A DNA stretch of 64,000 nt from an uncultured Bartonella sp. Lineage in GTDB: Bacteria > Pseudomonadota > Alphaproteobacteria > Rhizobiales > Rhizobiaceae. Of this stretch, positions 25,431 to 33,846 are shown in pieces; the stretch's first letter is position 1; every line of letters begins with the position of its first letter. The stretch lies in NCBI RefSeq assembly GCF_946479275.1, contig NZ_CAMLFE010000003.1, positions 186,001 to 250,000 on the forward strand, written 5' to 3'. The notes under the pieces were generated by a model. That model was given only the letters and a program-made list of their open reading frames with translations, was not told the origin of the DNA and made no database searches. Both the position numbers and the translations under genes were made by a program.

Positions 25431-25762
25431 TTTCAATACTCCTTAAAATATATTCTCTCCCGGAATAGGTGCGTTTATTTATTTGGTGCTCTCACTGGAT
25501 AAAAGCAAGGGAATTTGCCTATCTCACAAGAGTTTGACCGCTTAAGTCGGGCTATCGGGTCATTGTCTCTACAAAACCGGCTTTATAGATAGACCATTGA
25601 TGGCTGTAAGGGCAGCCCGAAAAACGCAAATCTTTTATTATTTATGGTTTTGAACCTTCATACCGAAACTTAATTTGTCGGGGTTATGATGCATCTAAGA
25701 TTTGGCGCTTCTTAACCTTTTTGCGACATATATAAAATATCAAAGAGAAATTGGATTGATTG
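25431..25762. other. Divergent intergenic region sodB / L,D-transpeptidase
   Basis: These 332 bases separate two divergent genes and should hold both promoters. Apart from the sodB ribosome site I see no coding potential, repeat or recognisable regulator site. Confidence 0.4.
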
Positions 25763-26464
25763 ATGACCACCTATGTCTCCCGCCGCTTTTTTTTGCAGAC
25801 ACTGACTATCGGTGCAGCCACAACCGGTCTTTCGGCATGTATGCCTGCAGGGTTGAAAGATATTGCGCTTGCACCGGTAAAAACACCACCAACTACTGCC
25901 GATAACAGCGCACTTCTTCCCTTTGCGTCAATGTATGCCGAAATGCGCGACGGTGATTTTGTTTTACCGGCAATTCCCTATCAAAAAATTGATCCGCAAT
26001 TTTTGCGGCAGATTGTTGATGACCCGACAGGCGAACAACCGGGAACAATTGTTGTCGATACCAAACGCCGTTATCTTTATCTTGTCCGTTTGAACGGTAA
26101 AGCTATCCGTTACGGTGTCAGTGTCGGAAAAGAAGGTTTTGCATGGTCCGGCCGCGGTATCATTGAATATAAACGCAAATGGCCGACATGGACTCCGCCT
26201 TCTGATATGATCGCCAGACAACCACAACTTAAAAAATACAGTGCAGAAAACGGCGGAATGAAACCGGGGCTAAAAAACCCGCTTGGCGCACGCGCGCTTT
26301 ATATTTTTCAAGATGGCAGAGACACCCTCTACCGTCTTCATGGTTCGCCCGATTGGTTGTCCATTGGAAAGCGCGCTTCTTCCGGTTGCGTGAGATTAAT
26401 CAATCAGGACATTATTGATCTTTACGAGCGTGTACCCGAAAAAGCCCCCGTACTTGTTGTCTGA
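25763..26464 (+). CDS. L,D-transpeptidase (YkuD domain), exported
   Basis: This cell-wall cross-linking or lipoprotein-anchoring transpeptidase has 233 residues. The N-terminus has a twin-arginine-like motif SRRFFLQ followed by a hydrophobic stretch and a possible lipobox LSAC, so it may be a Tat-exported lipoprotein. The YkuD domain spans about 95-232 and has the conserved HGSPDW and the catalytic C209 in SSGCVRL. Rhizobiales build many 3-3 cross-links with such enzymes. ATG 25763 directly follows an in-frame TTG that is less likely. Confidence 0.9.
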   Translation: MTTYVSRRFFLQTLTIGAATTGLSACMPAGLKDIALAPVKTPPTTADNSALLPFASMYAEMRDGDFVLPAIPYQKIDPQFLRQIVDDPTGEQPGTIVVDTKRRYLYLVRLNGKAIRYGVSVGKEGFAWSGRGIIEYKRKWPTWTPPSDMIARQPQLKKYSAENGGMKPGLKNPLGARALYIFQDGRDTLYRLHGSPDWLSIGKRASSGCVRLINQDIIDLYERVPEKAPVLVV

Positions 26465-26814
26465 TATTGAGTAACAGCGGTAAATTCGCTTTCACATCCC
26501 CGTAACCGTTCCGGTCGTTATGTTAATTCCTTGAAACTACCAAAATAGTTCGGATGTTTTGCTAAATGGAACAAAAGTAAGCCCCATCTTCCTCTTCGAC
26601 AAACGCCCCGTTTTGCAAAGTGCAGCTTGCAAATCGTATAAAACTTCTGAAAACCATATAACCGGAGATAAAGCTTCATTGGCGTTGCCGATATTGAAAA
26701 CAATGTTTTGAATAGCGCCTAAGGCCACAATGGCGGTCAATTACCTCCCTTTAGCTTTACAGTCCCCGAGTGTGATGTTTCACCCGCTTAAGAAATCGTC
26801 AGGTCACTAACCGT
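26465..26814. other. Intergenic region with a possible small minus-strand ORF
   Basis: These 350 bases between convergent genes hold a minus-strand frame of 67 codons (26740 to 26537). It starts with TTG behind a strong purine-rich AAAGGGAGG sequence only a few bases upstream. The predicted peptide begins with a hydrophobic segment and I do not recognise it. It may be a real small protein or the remnant of one. No terminator or RNA gene is obvious in the rest. Confidence 0.3.
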
Positions 26815-28335
26815 TTACTTCCGTCTTCCACCCAGAAGATTGCCTAATACGCCGCGCAAATAATTTTCACCGGCTTTTGCAAGTGACCGGCCAATAGAAT
26901 TGGCTGCAGTGCGGGTAATGGACTTGACGGCAGTTTCCGCGACAGATTGACCGCGACTATTCTTTTTCTCATTGCCAAAAATTGTATCCCAAAAACTTCC
27001 GCCTTCTTCCTGATTGTTACCGGATTGTTTTTCTTGCGTATTTTTCTGCAACATCTCGTAAGCCGACTGACGATCAACGGTTTCGTCATATTTTCCACTC
27101 ACGGGGCTTGTCTTTATCAAGTTTTGACGCTCTTCGGAAGTAATTGGACCAATTTGTGATGAAGGTGGACGGATAGTGGTCCTTTCAACGATGGATGGAA
27201 CCCCTTTATCTTCTAAAGTTGACACCAGCGCTTCACCTGTTCCGAGATCCGAGATTGCTTTCATAGTGTCAAAATCAGGGTTGGCACGGAAAGTCGAGGC
27301 TGCGGCTTTCACAGCTGCCGTCTCGCGCGGTGTATAAACACGCAATGCATGCTGGATGCGATTGCCCAATTGAGCCAGAATGGATTCCGGCACATCCAAC
27401 GGATTTTGCGAAATAAAATAGATACCCACTCCTTTGGAACGGATCAGGCGGACAACCTGTTCAATCCGTTCAATCAATGCTTTTGGTGCATTATCAAACA
27501 GCAGATGCGCTTCATCAAAAAAGAAAACGAGTCGCGGTTTTTCAGGATCGCCGACTTCAGGTAACTGCTCGAAAAGTTCCGACATAAGCCACAAAAGAAA
27601 TGTGGAATAAAGACGCGGATTGGACATGAGTTTATCGGCGGCAAGTACACTGACGACACCTCGTCCATCACTTGTTGTGCGCATTATATCTTCAAGCTTT
27701 AAAGCCGGTTCACCAAAGAAATGTTCTCCGCCCTGCTCTTCAAAAACCAATAATTGACGCTGGATAGAGCCGACAGACGATTTGGAAATATTGCCATAAC
27801 GGGAAGAAAGTTCGGCGGCTTTTTCGCCAACATGATTAAGCATTGCCTGCAAATCTTTAAGATCAAGCAATAACAATCCTTCGTCATCGGCAACACGAAA
27901 AGCAATATTCAGCACACCTTCCTGAGCTTGCGTCAAGTCCATCAGCCTTGAGAGCAGCAATGGCCCCATTTCTGACACTGTTGCCCTTATCGGATGCCCG
28001 TCGACTCCGAACAAATCCCAGAAGATAACCGGTGCGGCTTTCATTTCGATAGATGAAAGCCCGACACTTTGAGCCCGCGAACGAACCTTATCATTAAGGA
28101 TGCCGGCTTTGGCTATGCCTGAAAGGTCACCCTTCACATCGGCGCAAAAGACTGGCACACCGGAAGCTGCAAAGGCTTCGGCAATCACCTGCAATGTTAC
28201 GGTTTTTCCCGTGCCTGTCGCACCGGTTATCAAGCCATGACGATTTGCATATTTAAGCCAGATATATTCGGGTTTGAGTGCGTTATCCTTTTTTTGATGG
28301 CTGGCACCCAGAAAAATTCCACTCTTGTCTATCAT
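26815..28335 (-). CDS. HerA-like ATPase (DUF853 family)
   Basis: This P-loop ATPase of 506 residues belongs to the HerA/FtsK superfamily, DUF853 branch (YjgR-like). Walker A is GATGTGKTVTLQ near residue 40, Walker B is LVFFFDEAHLLF, and an arginine-finger region (LGNRIQHALR) follows. The C-terminal 100 residues are variable, with a Gln/Asn-rich linker and a basic Gly-rich end. The cellular role is unsettled; DNA translocation or a stress role is inferred for the family. ATG 28335 has GAGGG upstream. It stands alone, convergent to the L,D-transpeptidase gene. Confidence 0.9.
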   Translation of the reverse strand: MIDKSGIFLGASHQKKDNALKPEYIWLKYANRHGLITGATGTGKTVTLQVIAEAFAASGVPVFCADVKGDLSGIAKAGILNDKVRSRAQSVGLSSIEMKAAPVIFWDLFGVDGHPIRATVSEMGPLLLSRLMDLTQAQEGVLNIAFRVADDEGLLLLDLKDLQAMLNHVGEKAAELSSRYGNISKSSVGSIQRQLLVFEEQGGEHFFGEPALKLEDIMRTTSDGRGVVSVLAADKLMSNPRLYSTFLLWLMSELFEQLPEVGDPEKPRLVFFFDEAHLLFDNAPKALIERIEQVVRLIRSKGVGIYFISQNPLDVPESILAQLGNRIQHALRVYTPRETAAVKAAASTFRANPDFDTMKAISDLGTGEALVSTLEDKGVPSIVERTTIRPPSSQIGPITSEERQNLIKTSPVSGKYDETVDRQSAYEMLQKNTQEKQSGNNQEEGGSFWDTIFGNEKKNSRGQSVAETAVKSITRTAANSIGRSLAKAGENYLRGVLGNLLGGRRK

Positions 28336-28833
28336 ACCCAATTATCCCTCGGCATGTTTTTCAATCATCATAAATGTACCGTAATTAGACAAAATCAATA
28401 AGCCTTTTGTGTGAGGCATGATGAGATAAGAGAATTTGTTTTTTCTTATGAACAAATTCTTTTCCAAGAAAATCAAATGGCCGACCGATGACTGGCGTGG
28501 TTAACAACGCAACAAACGCATCTTCGTAAAATTGCTAAATACCTGAAGGTTCAATAAATTTTCGTAAGTTCGATTTTTAAATCAACGACATATAAAAATT
28601 CGCCTTTGAGCATGTGATTTGGAATTCGCCCGACATCGTACCCCCTTAATTTTATCCGGTACCGACCAAATAATTGATTGATCGTTGTTATACCGGGCAG
28701 CACTTGGTTTTGACAAATTGAATCCTAAATGAATTTGCAATAGGTTGGACTTGCACCGGTCGGGGCTTTGTGATTGTGTTACATAAAACCCCATCTTTTT
28801 GATGGTGTAAAATTTATTTAGCAGGATTTTGAT
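28336..28833. other. Divergent intergenic region HerA-like / mutase homologue
   Basis: This AT-rich gap of 498 bases has a small hairpin CCATC-TTTTT-GATGG at about 28792-28806, about 30 bases upstream of the mutase gene. A GANTC site (GAATC) lies near 28721. No cobalamin riboswitch is recognisable and no credible coding frame fills the gap; the longer minus-strand frame here is a shadow of the mutase gene. Confidence 0.35.
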
Positions 28834-30153
28834 TTGCTCATGAGCTCGAAACAATCCCATCCATCCGACAATACACAATCCCGTCAGGCAGGCTGGTCTG
28901 TCATGCAACGTGCCGACGATCCCGATATTGAGCGTGCCCGCTTTCAACTTAAAGAAGATATAGCCAATGGCGCTACCGGCATTGCCCTGGTTTTTGAGGG
29001 TGCCAATAGCGCTTACGGCTTCGGCCTACCGGCTAAAGCCGAAACGATTCCAACTCTTTTTGACGGGGTTAGCCTCGACGGTCTTCATATCCGCCTTGAC
29101 AACCATCCCCATGGTCGTGTGATTGCCGACAGTTTTATCGATTATCTCCAGCATCGGCGCATTAACCCGACTCGCACAAAACTGACATTCAGTACCGACC
29201 CTACGGCGGTGTTGGCTACGACCGGCAAACTCAAAATGTCGATCGAAGCGCTAAAAGCGTCATTGCCGCAATCAATGTCGGTATTTTTTTCCTCAGGCAT
29301 TCCCGGTGTTGTTCTCGAAGCCGATGGACGTCCGTACCATAATGCCGGTGCTACACCGGCACAGGAAATCGGTGCAATGTTGTCGGTTGCTCTCGCCCAT
29401 TTGAAGATGGTCGAGGAAGCACGCCACCATATTATATATGCTTTGCCGCACATCGGTTTTGCCACAGCTCTTGATGAGGATCCCGTTATGGGGCTTGCAA
29501 AAATGCGTGCAATCAGGTCGCTTTGGCGCAGACTTCAAGGAGAACGCGGGGTGACTTCTCCATTTCCTGCTGTCATTCACGTTGAAACGTCCATGCGAAT
29601 GATGACAAGACAGGATGCACTGAGCAATATCTCCCGTTCATCTATTGCTGCCTATGCTGCTATTTTGGGTGGGGCATCATCACTGTCGGTTTTGCCATAT
29701 AGTTTTGTGTTCGGTTTACCGGATGAAAATGCACGCCGCATTGCCCGTAACAGCCAACTTATTTTTATGAAAGAGCTTGCTAGCCCGCTTGCAAAACAGG
29801 CAAACCGGCGAGACAGCGATTCGGATGCACTTGCAGAAGCAGCCTGGGTTGAATTCACCCGTCTTGAAGATGAAGGCGGCGTTATGCAAAGTCTCATTGA
29901 TGGCAACCTTGCCAAACGTATTGAAGAGGCACGTGATCTTAGACTGGCAAGTTATCACAAAAATGAACGTGCCATCATCGGCACATCCGAATATCGGAAG
30001 GGAGATGATGCCCCTGTCGGCATTGTAGATACCAAGCCGGTCCATTTTTCAGCTGAAGGTATTTCTCATTGTCGTCCGCTGGTATCGGGTCGTTGGGATC
30101 AAGAATTTGTTGAAGTACAAAAAATAGCGCCGGTTGAAATCACAAAGGATTAA
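28834..30153 (+). CDS. Methylmalonyl-CoA mutase small-subunit homologue, stand-alone
   Basis: This 439-residue TIM-barrel protein has the small (beta) subunit pattern of methylmalonyl-CoA mutase: LFDGVSLDGLHIRLDNHP, an ...GATPAQEIGAMLSVALAHL segment and a GGASSLSVLPYSFVFGLP segment followed by ARRIARNSQLI. It has no cobalamin-binding domain and no DxHxxG motif, and the DPAGGSWYVE-type segment of the family is replaced by a polar stretch (NRRDSDSDALAEAAW). No large-subunit gene is in the window. AGGA lies seven bases before TTG 28834; ATG 28840 is an alternative. It may pair with a MutB encoded elsewhere or have a new role (inference). CorA starts 3 bases after its stop. Confidence 0.75.
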   Translation: MLMSSKQSHPSDNTQSRQAGWSVMQRADDPDIERARFQLKEDIANGATGIALVFEGANSAYGFGLPAKAETIPTLFDGVSLDGLHIRLDNHPHGRVIADSFIDYLQHRRINPTRTKLTFSTDPTAVLATTGKLKMSIEALKASLPQSMSVFFSSGIPGVVLEADGRPYHNAGATPAQEIGAMLSVALAHLKMVEEARHHIIYALPHIGFATALDEDPVMGLAKMRAIRSLWRRLQGERGVTSPFPAVIHVETSMRMMTRQDALSNISRSSIAAYAAILGGASSLSVLPYSFVFGLPDENARRIARNSQLIFMKELASPLAKQANRRDSDSDALAEAAWVEFTRLEDEGGVMQSLIDGNLAKRIEEARDLRLASYHKNERAIIGTSEYRKGDDAPVGIVDTKPVHFSAEGISHCRPLVSGRWDQEFVEVQKIAPVEITKD

Positions 30154-30156
30154 TGC

Positions 30157-31185
30157 ATGATCCGCAGCTTCCGAACATCGACTGACCGTCTTGTTGAAGT
30201 CCCGCTCAAGGAAGACGGAACGCCCGAAAATGACGTGCTGTGGATTGATCTTTCCGATCCGACTGCCGGAGAGGAAAAAGAGCTGGAAAAGTGGCTCGGA
30301 ATTCCCATACCGACGCATGATGATATGACCGAGATTGAAGAATCGAGCCGCTTTTACATGGAAAACGGAGCGCAATATATGACGGCTCCGTTGATCTACA
30401 CTGTTGACGGCGACAAACGGGATATCGCACCTGTTACCTTCATTCTGACAGGATCACGGCTGGTGACTGTTCGCTATAGCCACCCGCAAGCAATCGAGCT
30501 TTTCATTTTGCGGGTGACTAAAGCAGGCAATGGATTAATTACACCGCAATGCACGGGGTTAACTATTCTCACTGCTGTTATCGAGGCCGCAACAGATAGG
30601 CTTGCCGATCTTCTTGAAGCAGTCTCCGGACGCATTGAAACTGCTTCCCGCAATATTTTCCATCGTGATGAAGCGGCTATGCCGATGTCGACCATCGATT
30701 TTCGCAAAACTCTCAACCATATCGGCAATCAGGGAACGTTGCTTTCCATGGTGAGAGAAAGCATTGCCGGAGTTAGCCGCCTTCTCGTTTATGTCGAAGC
30801 TTACGGAAAAACAGTAACGCCCAAATATATTGAAGCTGACGGCAAAACAGTTACGCCTAAAAAAGATATGAAGACGACTGTCAAATCATTGGAACAGGAC
30901 ACTCAGTCGCTTGAACATTATGCAGACTTTTTATCCGCAAAAATGACATTTCTGCTTGATACCGTTGTCGGCATGATTTCAACAGAACAAAATGCAATTA
31001 TCAAATTTTTCTCGGTTGCAGCAGTCGGTTTCATGCCACCGACACTTGTTGCCTCTATATACGGTATGAATTTCCAATTCATGCCGGAACTTAATGAAAA
31101 ATGGGGCTATCCTTTTGCTTTGTTTCTGATGATTATTTCTGCCGTTATACCCATATTATACTTCAGAAAAAAAGGCTGGCTCTGA
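30157..31185 (+). CDS. corA: CorA-family magnesium/divalent cation channel
   Basis: This inner-membrane channel has 342 residues: a large cytoplasmic alpha/beta and helical domain, then two C-terminal membrane helices (about 281-300 and 318-336). The signature YGMNF lies at 302-306 and a positively charged tail (RKKG) closes it. A 12-residue unit is present twice in tandem at 214-225 and 226-237 (EAYGKTVTPKYI, EADGKTVTPKKD), inside the long stalk helix. This makes the protein slightly longer than typical CorA. It is three bases downstream of the mutase homologue, hence probably co-transcribed. Confidence 0.92.
   Translation: MIRSFRTSTDRLVEVPLKEDGTPENDVLWIDLSDPTAGEEKELEKWLGIPIPTHDDMTEIEESSRFYMENGAQYMTAPLIYTVDGDKRDIAPVTFILTGSRLVTVRYSHPQAIELFILRVTKAGNGLITPQCTGLTILTAVIEAATDRLADLLEAVSGRIETASRNIFHRDEAAMPMSTIDFRKTLNHIGNQGTLLSMVRESIAGVSRLLVYVEAYGKTVTPKYIEADGKTVTPKKDMKTTVKSLEQDTQSLEHYADFLSAKMTFLLDTVVGMISTEQNAIIKFFSVAAVGFMPPTLVASIYGMNFQFMPELNEKWGYPFALFLMIISAVIPILYFRKKGWL
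30796..30867 (+). repeat. 36-bp in-frame tandem duplication in corA
   Basis: Two adjacent 36-base units encode the same 12-residue segment. They begin GAAGCTTACGG and GAAGCTGACGG and differ at several synonymous positions, so the duplication is not recent. Confidence 0.8.
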
Positions 31186-31281
31186 TTTTAACTTTTACCT
31201 CTTCTCTAGAAATCAGCCGTCAGCTGTATTATATTTAACGTGTTGAGATAATTAAAAGCGTCAACAGAAAGGGTGAATTCA

Positions 31282-31515
31282 ATGTCTATTGATTCAGCAA
31301 TGCGTATTTCGGTAGGCGGCATGAACAGACAAGCGGATACACTTGATCAGATTGCGCAGAATGTTGCGGTTGGAACAACTGTCGGTCGCGAGACATATGA
31401 TGCCGGAGACGATATGGTGAATATGGACTTGGCTGAACATAATTTTAAAGCCAATTTCCGCGTTTTCCAAATTGCCGACGAGACAATGGCAGAAATAATC
31501 AATATGAAACGCTAA
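31282..31515 (+). CDS. Miniature flagellar rod/hook-like protein
   Basis: This 77-residue protein looks like the two terminal helices of flagellar axial proteins joined directly. The N-terminal half MRISVGGMNRQADTLDQIAQ resembles the start of FlgB/FlgC/FlgG proteins (small residues, Gly, then D-IA-N). The C-terminal half DLAEHNFKANFRVFQIADE resembles their coiled-coil end (ANxxVxxxxDE). The middle domain of rod proteins is missing. The ATG has AAAGGG about eight bases upstream; a GTG three codons earlier is less likely. No flagellar genes are nearby. It could be a rod-associated or decoy protein (inference). Confidence 0.55.
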   Translation: MSIDSAMRISVGGMNRQADTLDQIAQNVAVGTTVGRETYDAGDDMVNMDLAEHNFKANFRVFQIADETMAEIINMKR

Positions 31516-31654
31516 AGCAGGCAATCGCTAGCGTTTTGCGGCTGTTTCACATTTTCAAATAAAATTTTTATAAATTGTGGTGAAATGGGAGTGGCCTGTT
31601 TTGTCGTCAAAAAGGCGTGTTTTTTCGCTGCAGGTGTTTGCCCGAAACGGATGA

Positions 31655-31679
31655 CATCATTATCTCTCGAATAATGATG
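31655..31679. repeat. Inverted repeat downstream of tRNA-Gln
   Basis: CATCATTAT and ATAATGATG (9-base arms, loop CTCTCGA) lie about 40 bases beyond the 3' end of the tRNA gene. A palindrome CGTTCTCGAACG sits at 31682-31693. Neither is followed by a T-run on the minus strand, so they are weak terminators at best and may be processing signals. Confidence 0.4.
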
Positions 31680-31719
31680 ATCGTTCTCGAACGGAAATCT
31701 GAAGTTGTTTTAAGGAAGA

Positions 31720-31794
31720 TGGCTGGGGTACCTGGATTCGAACCAGGGAATGCCGGTACCAAAAACCGGTGCCTTACCGCTTGGCTATACCCCA
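31720..31794 (-). tRNA. tRNA-Gln (anticodon UUG)
   Basis: The complement folds as a full cloverleaf. The acceptor arm TGGGGTA pairs with TACCCCA, then discriminator G and an encoded CCA (31720-31722). The anticodon stem CCGGT/ACCGG holds the loop TTTTGGT, giving anticodon TTG. The T arm CCTGG/CCAGG has the TTCGAAT loop. The length is 75 bases including CCA. No integrase or repeat flanks it, so it does not mark an island. Confidence 0.95.
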
Positions 31795-32170
31795 AAAAGC
31801 ATGCATGGCACACTTCCTGCGCGCCTTATAACGAGTTCGATAAAAATGTGCAATATGTCTAAGCACCTACCGGCATTTTTTTTTGGCAATAGTTTCCCGT
31901 GAATTCTTCCATTGAATTGCGTGAAGCAGATTTTCAAACGCGTCCGACCCTCCGACATATATCCATCTACCTGACGATTTTTACCGACTCTGCGAATTTC
32001 AACTTTTCACGAAGATTTAAAAGTCGTTTTCGAACATAGGGCAATTTTCAAGCAAATGTAACTTTTCCATCTTTCCTATCTGCTATAATCTTGAAAATCG
32101 GGTTGCTGACGTTGGCCTTTAACGCTCTACAATTTAATACGCCTTCCATCTTAACGGAAAAGGAAATCCG
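31795..32170. other. Divergent intergenic region tRNA-Gln / hydrolase
   Basis: These 376 bases carry the tRNA promoter at the left and, at the right, a good ribosome site (AAGGAAA) before the hydrolase gene. An AT-rich middle has no coding frame that I can support. Confidence 0.4.
31826..31853 (-). promoter_or_regulatory. Probable promoter of tRNA-Gln
   Basis: On the minus strand TTGCAC (31848-31853) and TTATAA (31826-31831) are spaced by 16 bases. This fits a housekeeping sigma promoter that starts about 25-30 bases before the tRNA 5' end. Confidence 0.5.
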
Positions 32171-33076
32171 ATGCGTGTCGATTTCAACAAGGATTTTACG
32201 CCTCAATATGGTCAGGCAGTCGTTCTTGGTAATGATATCCGGCGGATAACTGCTCATAATCCTTCCCCTTTTACCTTTACCGGAACGAATAGTTATATTT
32301 TAGGGCAAGACGAGCTTGCAATTATCGATCCCGGTCCTGATGATGATGACCAGTTGCAAACACTTCTTCGCGTCATTGAAGGACATAGACTGGATTATAT
32401 CTTTATCACTCATAGCCATAGCGATCATTGCGGGCTCGCGAAACGGCTAAGAAACCTCACCGGAGCGAAGATTGTTGCCGAAGGACGTTACAGGCCGGCT
32501 TTGACTAATGTTCTTAGCAGCTCCATTGCCCTTGATGCTGATTGTGACAAAAATTTTAAACCTGACATTACACTTGGGGACGATGAAACAATCGAAGGCA
32601 ATGGCTGGAAGCTCACTTCGGTCACTACTCCCGGACACATGGCAAATCATACAGCCTATGCCCTTGATAAAACCGGTGTGCTTTTTACGGGTGACCATGT
32701 TATGGCATGGGCGACAACAGTAGTCGCACCACCTGATGGTGCCATGCAGGATTATATGCGGTCACTCACAAAACTTCTAAGCCGCAATGATAAGATTTAC
32801 CTTCCCGGACATGGCGGCGCTGTCATGAAACCGCAGGCTTATGTGCGTGCCATTATCGCGCATAGAAAAATGCGTGAGCGGGCAATTATCGAACGATTGC
32901 GTGAAGGAGACCGGACAATAAGCGAGATTGTCAAGGCAATCTATAGAACACTCGACAACCGCCTTCACAAAGCCGCCGCTCTCTCGGTTCTTGCCCACCT
33001 CGACGATTTGGTAGAGAAAGGCATTGTTATAACGGACGAACCACTTTCGCTTTTCAGTTCCTATTCATTATCCTGA
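32171..33076 (+). CDS. Metallo-beta-lactamase-fold hydrolase (LACTB2-like)
   Basis: This protein of 301 residues has the metal-binding motif THSHSDHCG at about 79-87, further ligand His in TPGHMANHT, Asp in FTGDHVMAW and His in LPGHGGAV. A C-terminal winged-helix-like region (about 235-295) is typical of the LACTB2/beta-lactamase-like subgroup. Members are endoribonucleases or thioesterase-like hydrolases and the substrate here is unknown. The 3' end overlaps the convergent DUF1499 gene by 16 bases, so no terminator separates them. Confidence 0.87.
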   Translation: MRVDFNKDFTPQYGQAVVLGNDIRRITAHNPSPFTFTGTNSYILGQDELAIIDPGPDDDDQLQTLLRVIEGHRLDYIFITHSHSDHCGLAKRLRNLTGAKIVAEGRYRPALTNVLSSSIALDADCDKNFKPDITLGDDETIEGNGWKLTSVTTPGHMANHTAYALDKTGVLFTGDHVMAWATTVVAPPDGAMQDYMRSLTKLLSRNDKIYLPGHGGAVMKPQAYVRAIIAHRKMRERAIIERLREGDRTISEIVKAIYRTLDNRLHKAAALSVLAHLDDLVEKGIVITDEPLSLFSSYSLS

Positions 33077-33846
33077 TCGATAGGAGTTGAAAGCATCTCA
33101 GTGTCAAGAGCATCCATAAAAGCGAAAATAAAGGAAGCATCGACACCAAGATCGCGATATAAATAACGTGATGCCGAGCGCATATCGACAAAAGTTGTAT
33201 CACCCTCATCGGTCAGACGAATAACGATATCCGATATAAAACCGAGATAAAAAGTTTTAGCTTCGGTTTCGATAAAGAGCTCATCGTCTTCACCGTCAAC
33301 ACCGCGTTGTGCCTTGACAGGCCAGCCCTGTGCATCAAGAACATTGCGCACCGATTTCAAGATACGGTCAGGAGAGCCATCATAACGACGGCCTGAAAGC
33401 TCGGGCCATTCTTTTAATTGTAGATTGGCTTGACCGGATAAGTCGGCAGCAACGGGCAAAGCGTCAGCCGGTCTTGCATCTGCAATAAAGTGTGGCGGCG
33501 TATCGGTATCGGTCGAGATGTCATTAAGCGGGGGCATAACGCACCACATGAACAAAAAAGCCGATATAGGGGTAAGTGTTATGAGTGAATAGACAATCCC
33601 CTTTAGCGATTTCAATCCACCCCTGTCACCATTTTCCCAAAGATCGTAAAGTCCTTTGGCTGCGAGAACGAGAGCAATAATAGCCAATAAACCGGCAATA
33701 CTTGAACAGACGAGAAATATATGGGTCCGGATAAGCGAAAAGCGATGAAGAAGGCTTAATATGACAAGAGCCAATAGACTTACACCGCCAAAACGCGGCG
33801 ACCATAAGGCAGCATAGGAAGTCAGCCGAACGTATTTTTTTCTCAT
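33061..33846 (-). CDS. DUF1499 family membrane protein
   Basis: This 261-residue protein has three membrane segments in the first 105 residues (about 18-37, 40-62, 84-104) and a C-terminal soluble DUF1499 domain (about 150-250). The domain contains RRYDGSPDRILKSVRNVL, GFISDIVIRLTDEGDTTFVDMRSASR and a final DLGVDASFIFAFMDAL. This is the usual rhizobial form. The start ATG overlaps the stop of the polysaccharide deacetylase gene by 4 bases (ATGA), so the pair is translationally coupled. The function is unknown. Confidence 0.85.
   Translation of the reverse strand: MRKKYVRLTSYAALWSPRFGGVSLLALVILSLLHRFSLIRTHIFLVCSSIAGLLAIIALVLAAKGLYDLWENGDRGGLKSLKGIVYSLITLTPISAFLFMWCVMPPLNDISTDTDTPPHFIADARPADALPVAADLSGQANLQLKEWPELSGRRYDGSPDRILKSVRNVLDAQGWPVKAQRGVDGEDDELFIETEAKTFYLGFISDIVIRLTDEGDTTFVDMRSASRYLYRDLGVDASFIFAFMDALDTEMLSTPIDQDNE

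Noticed and set aside
28582..28947. A 121-codon minus-strand frame upstream of the mutase homologue
   Set aside because: It overlaps the start of the mutase gene antisense, has no ribosome site and a random composition; it is a shadow.
31720..31794. tRNA-Gln as an integration site of a mobile island
   Set aside because: No integrase, no direct repeat of the tRNA 3' end and no phage-like genes are found on either side.
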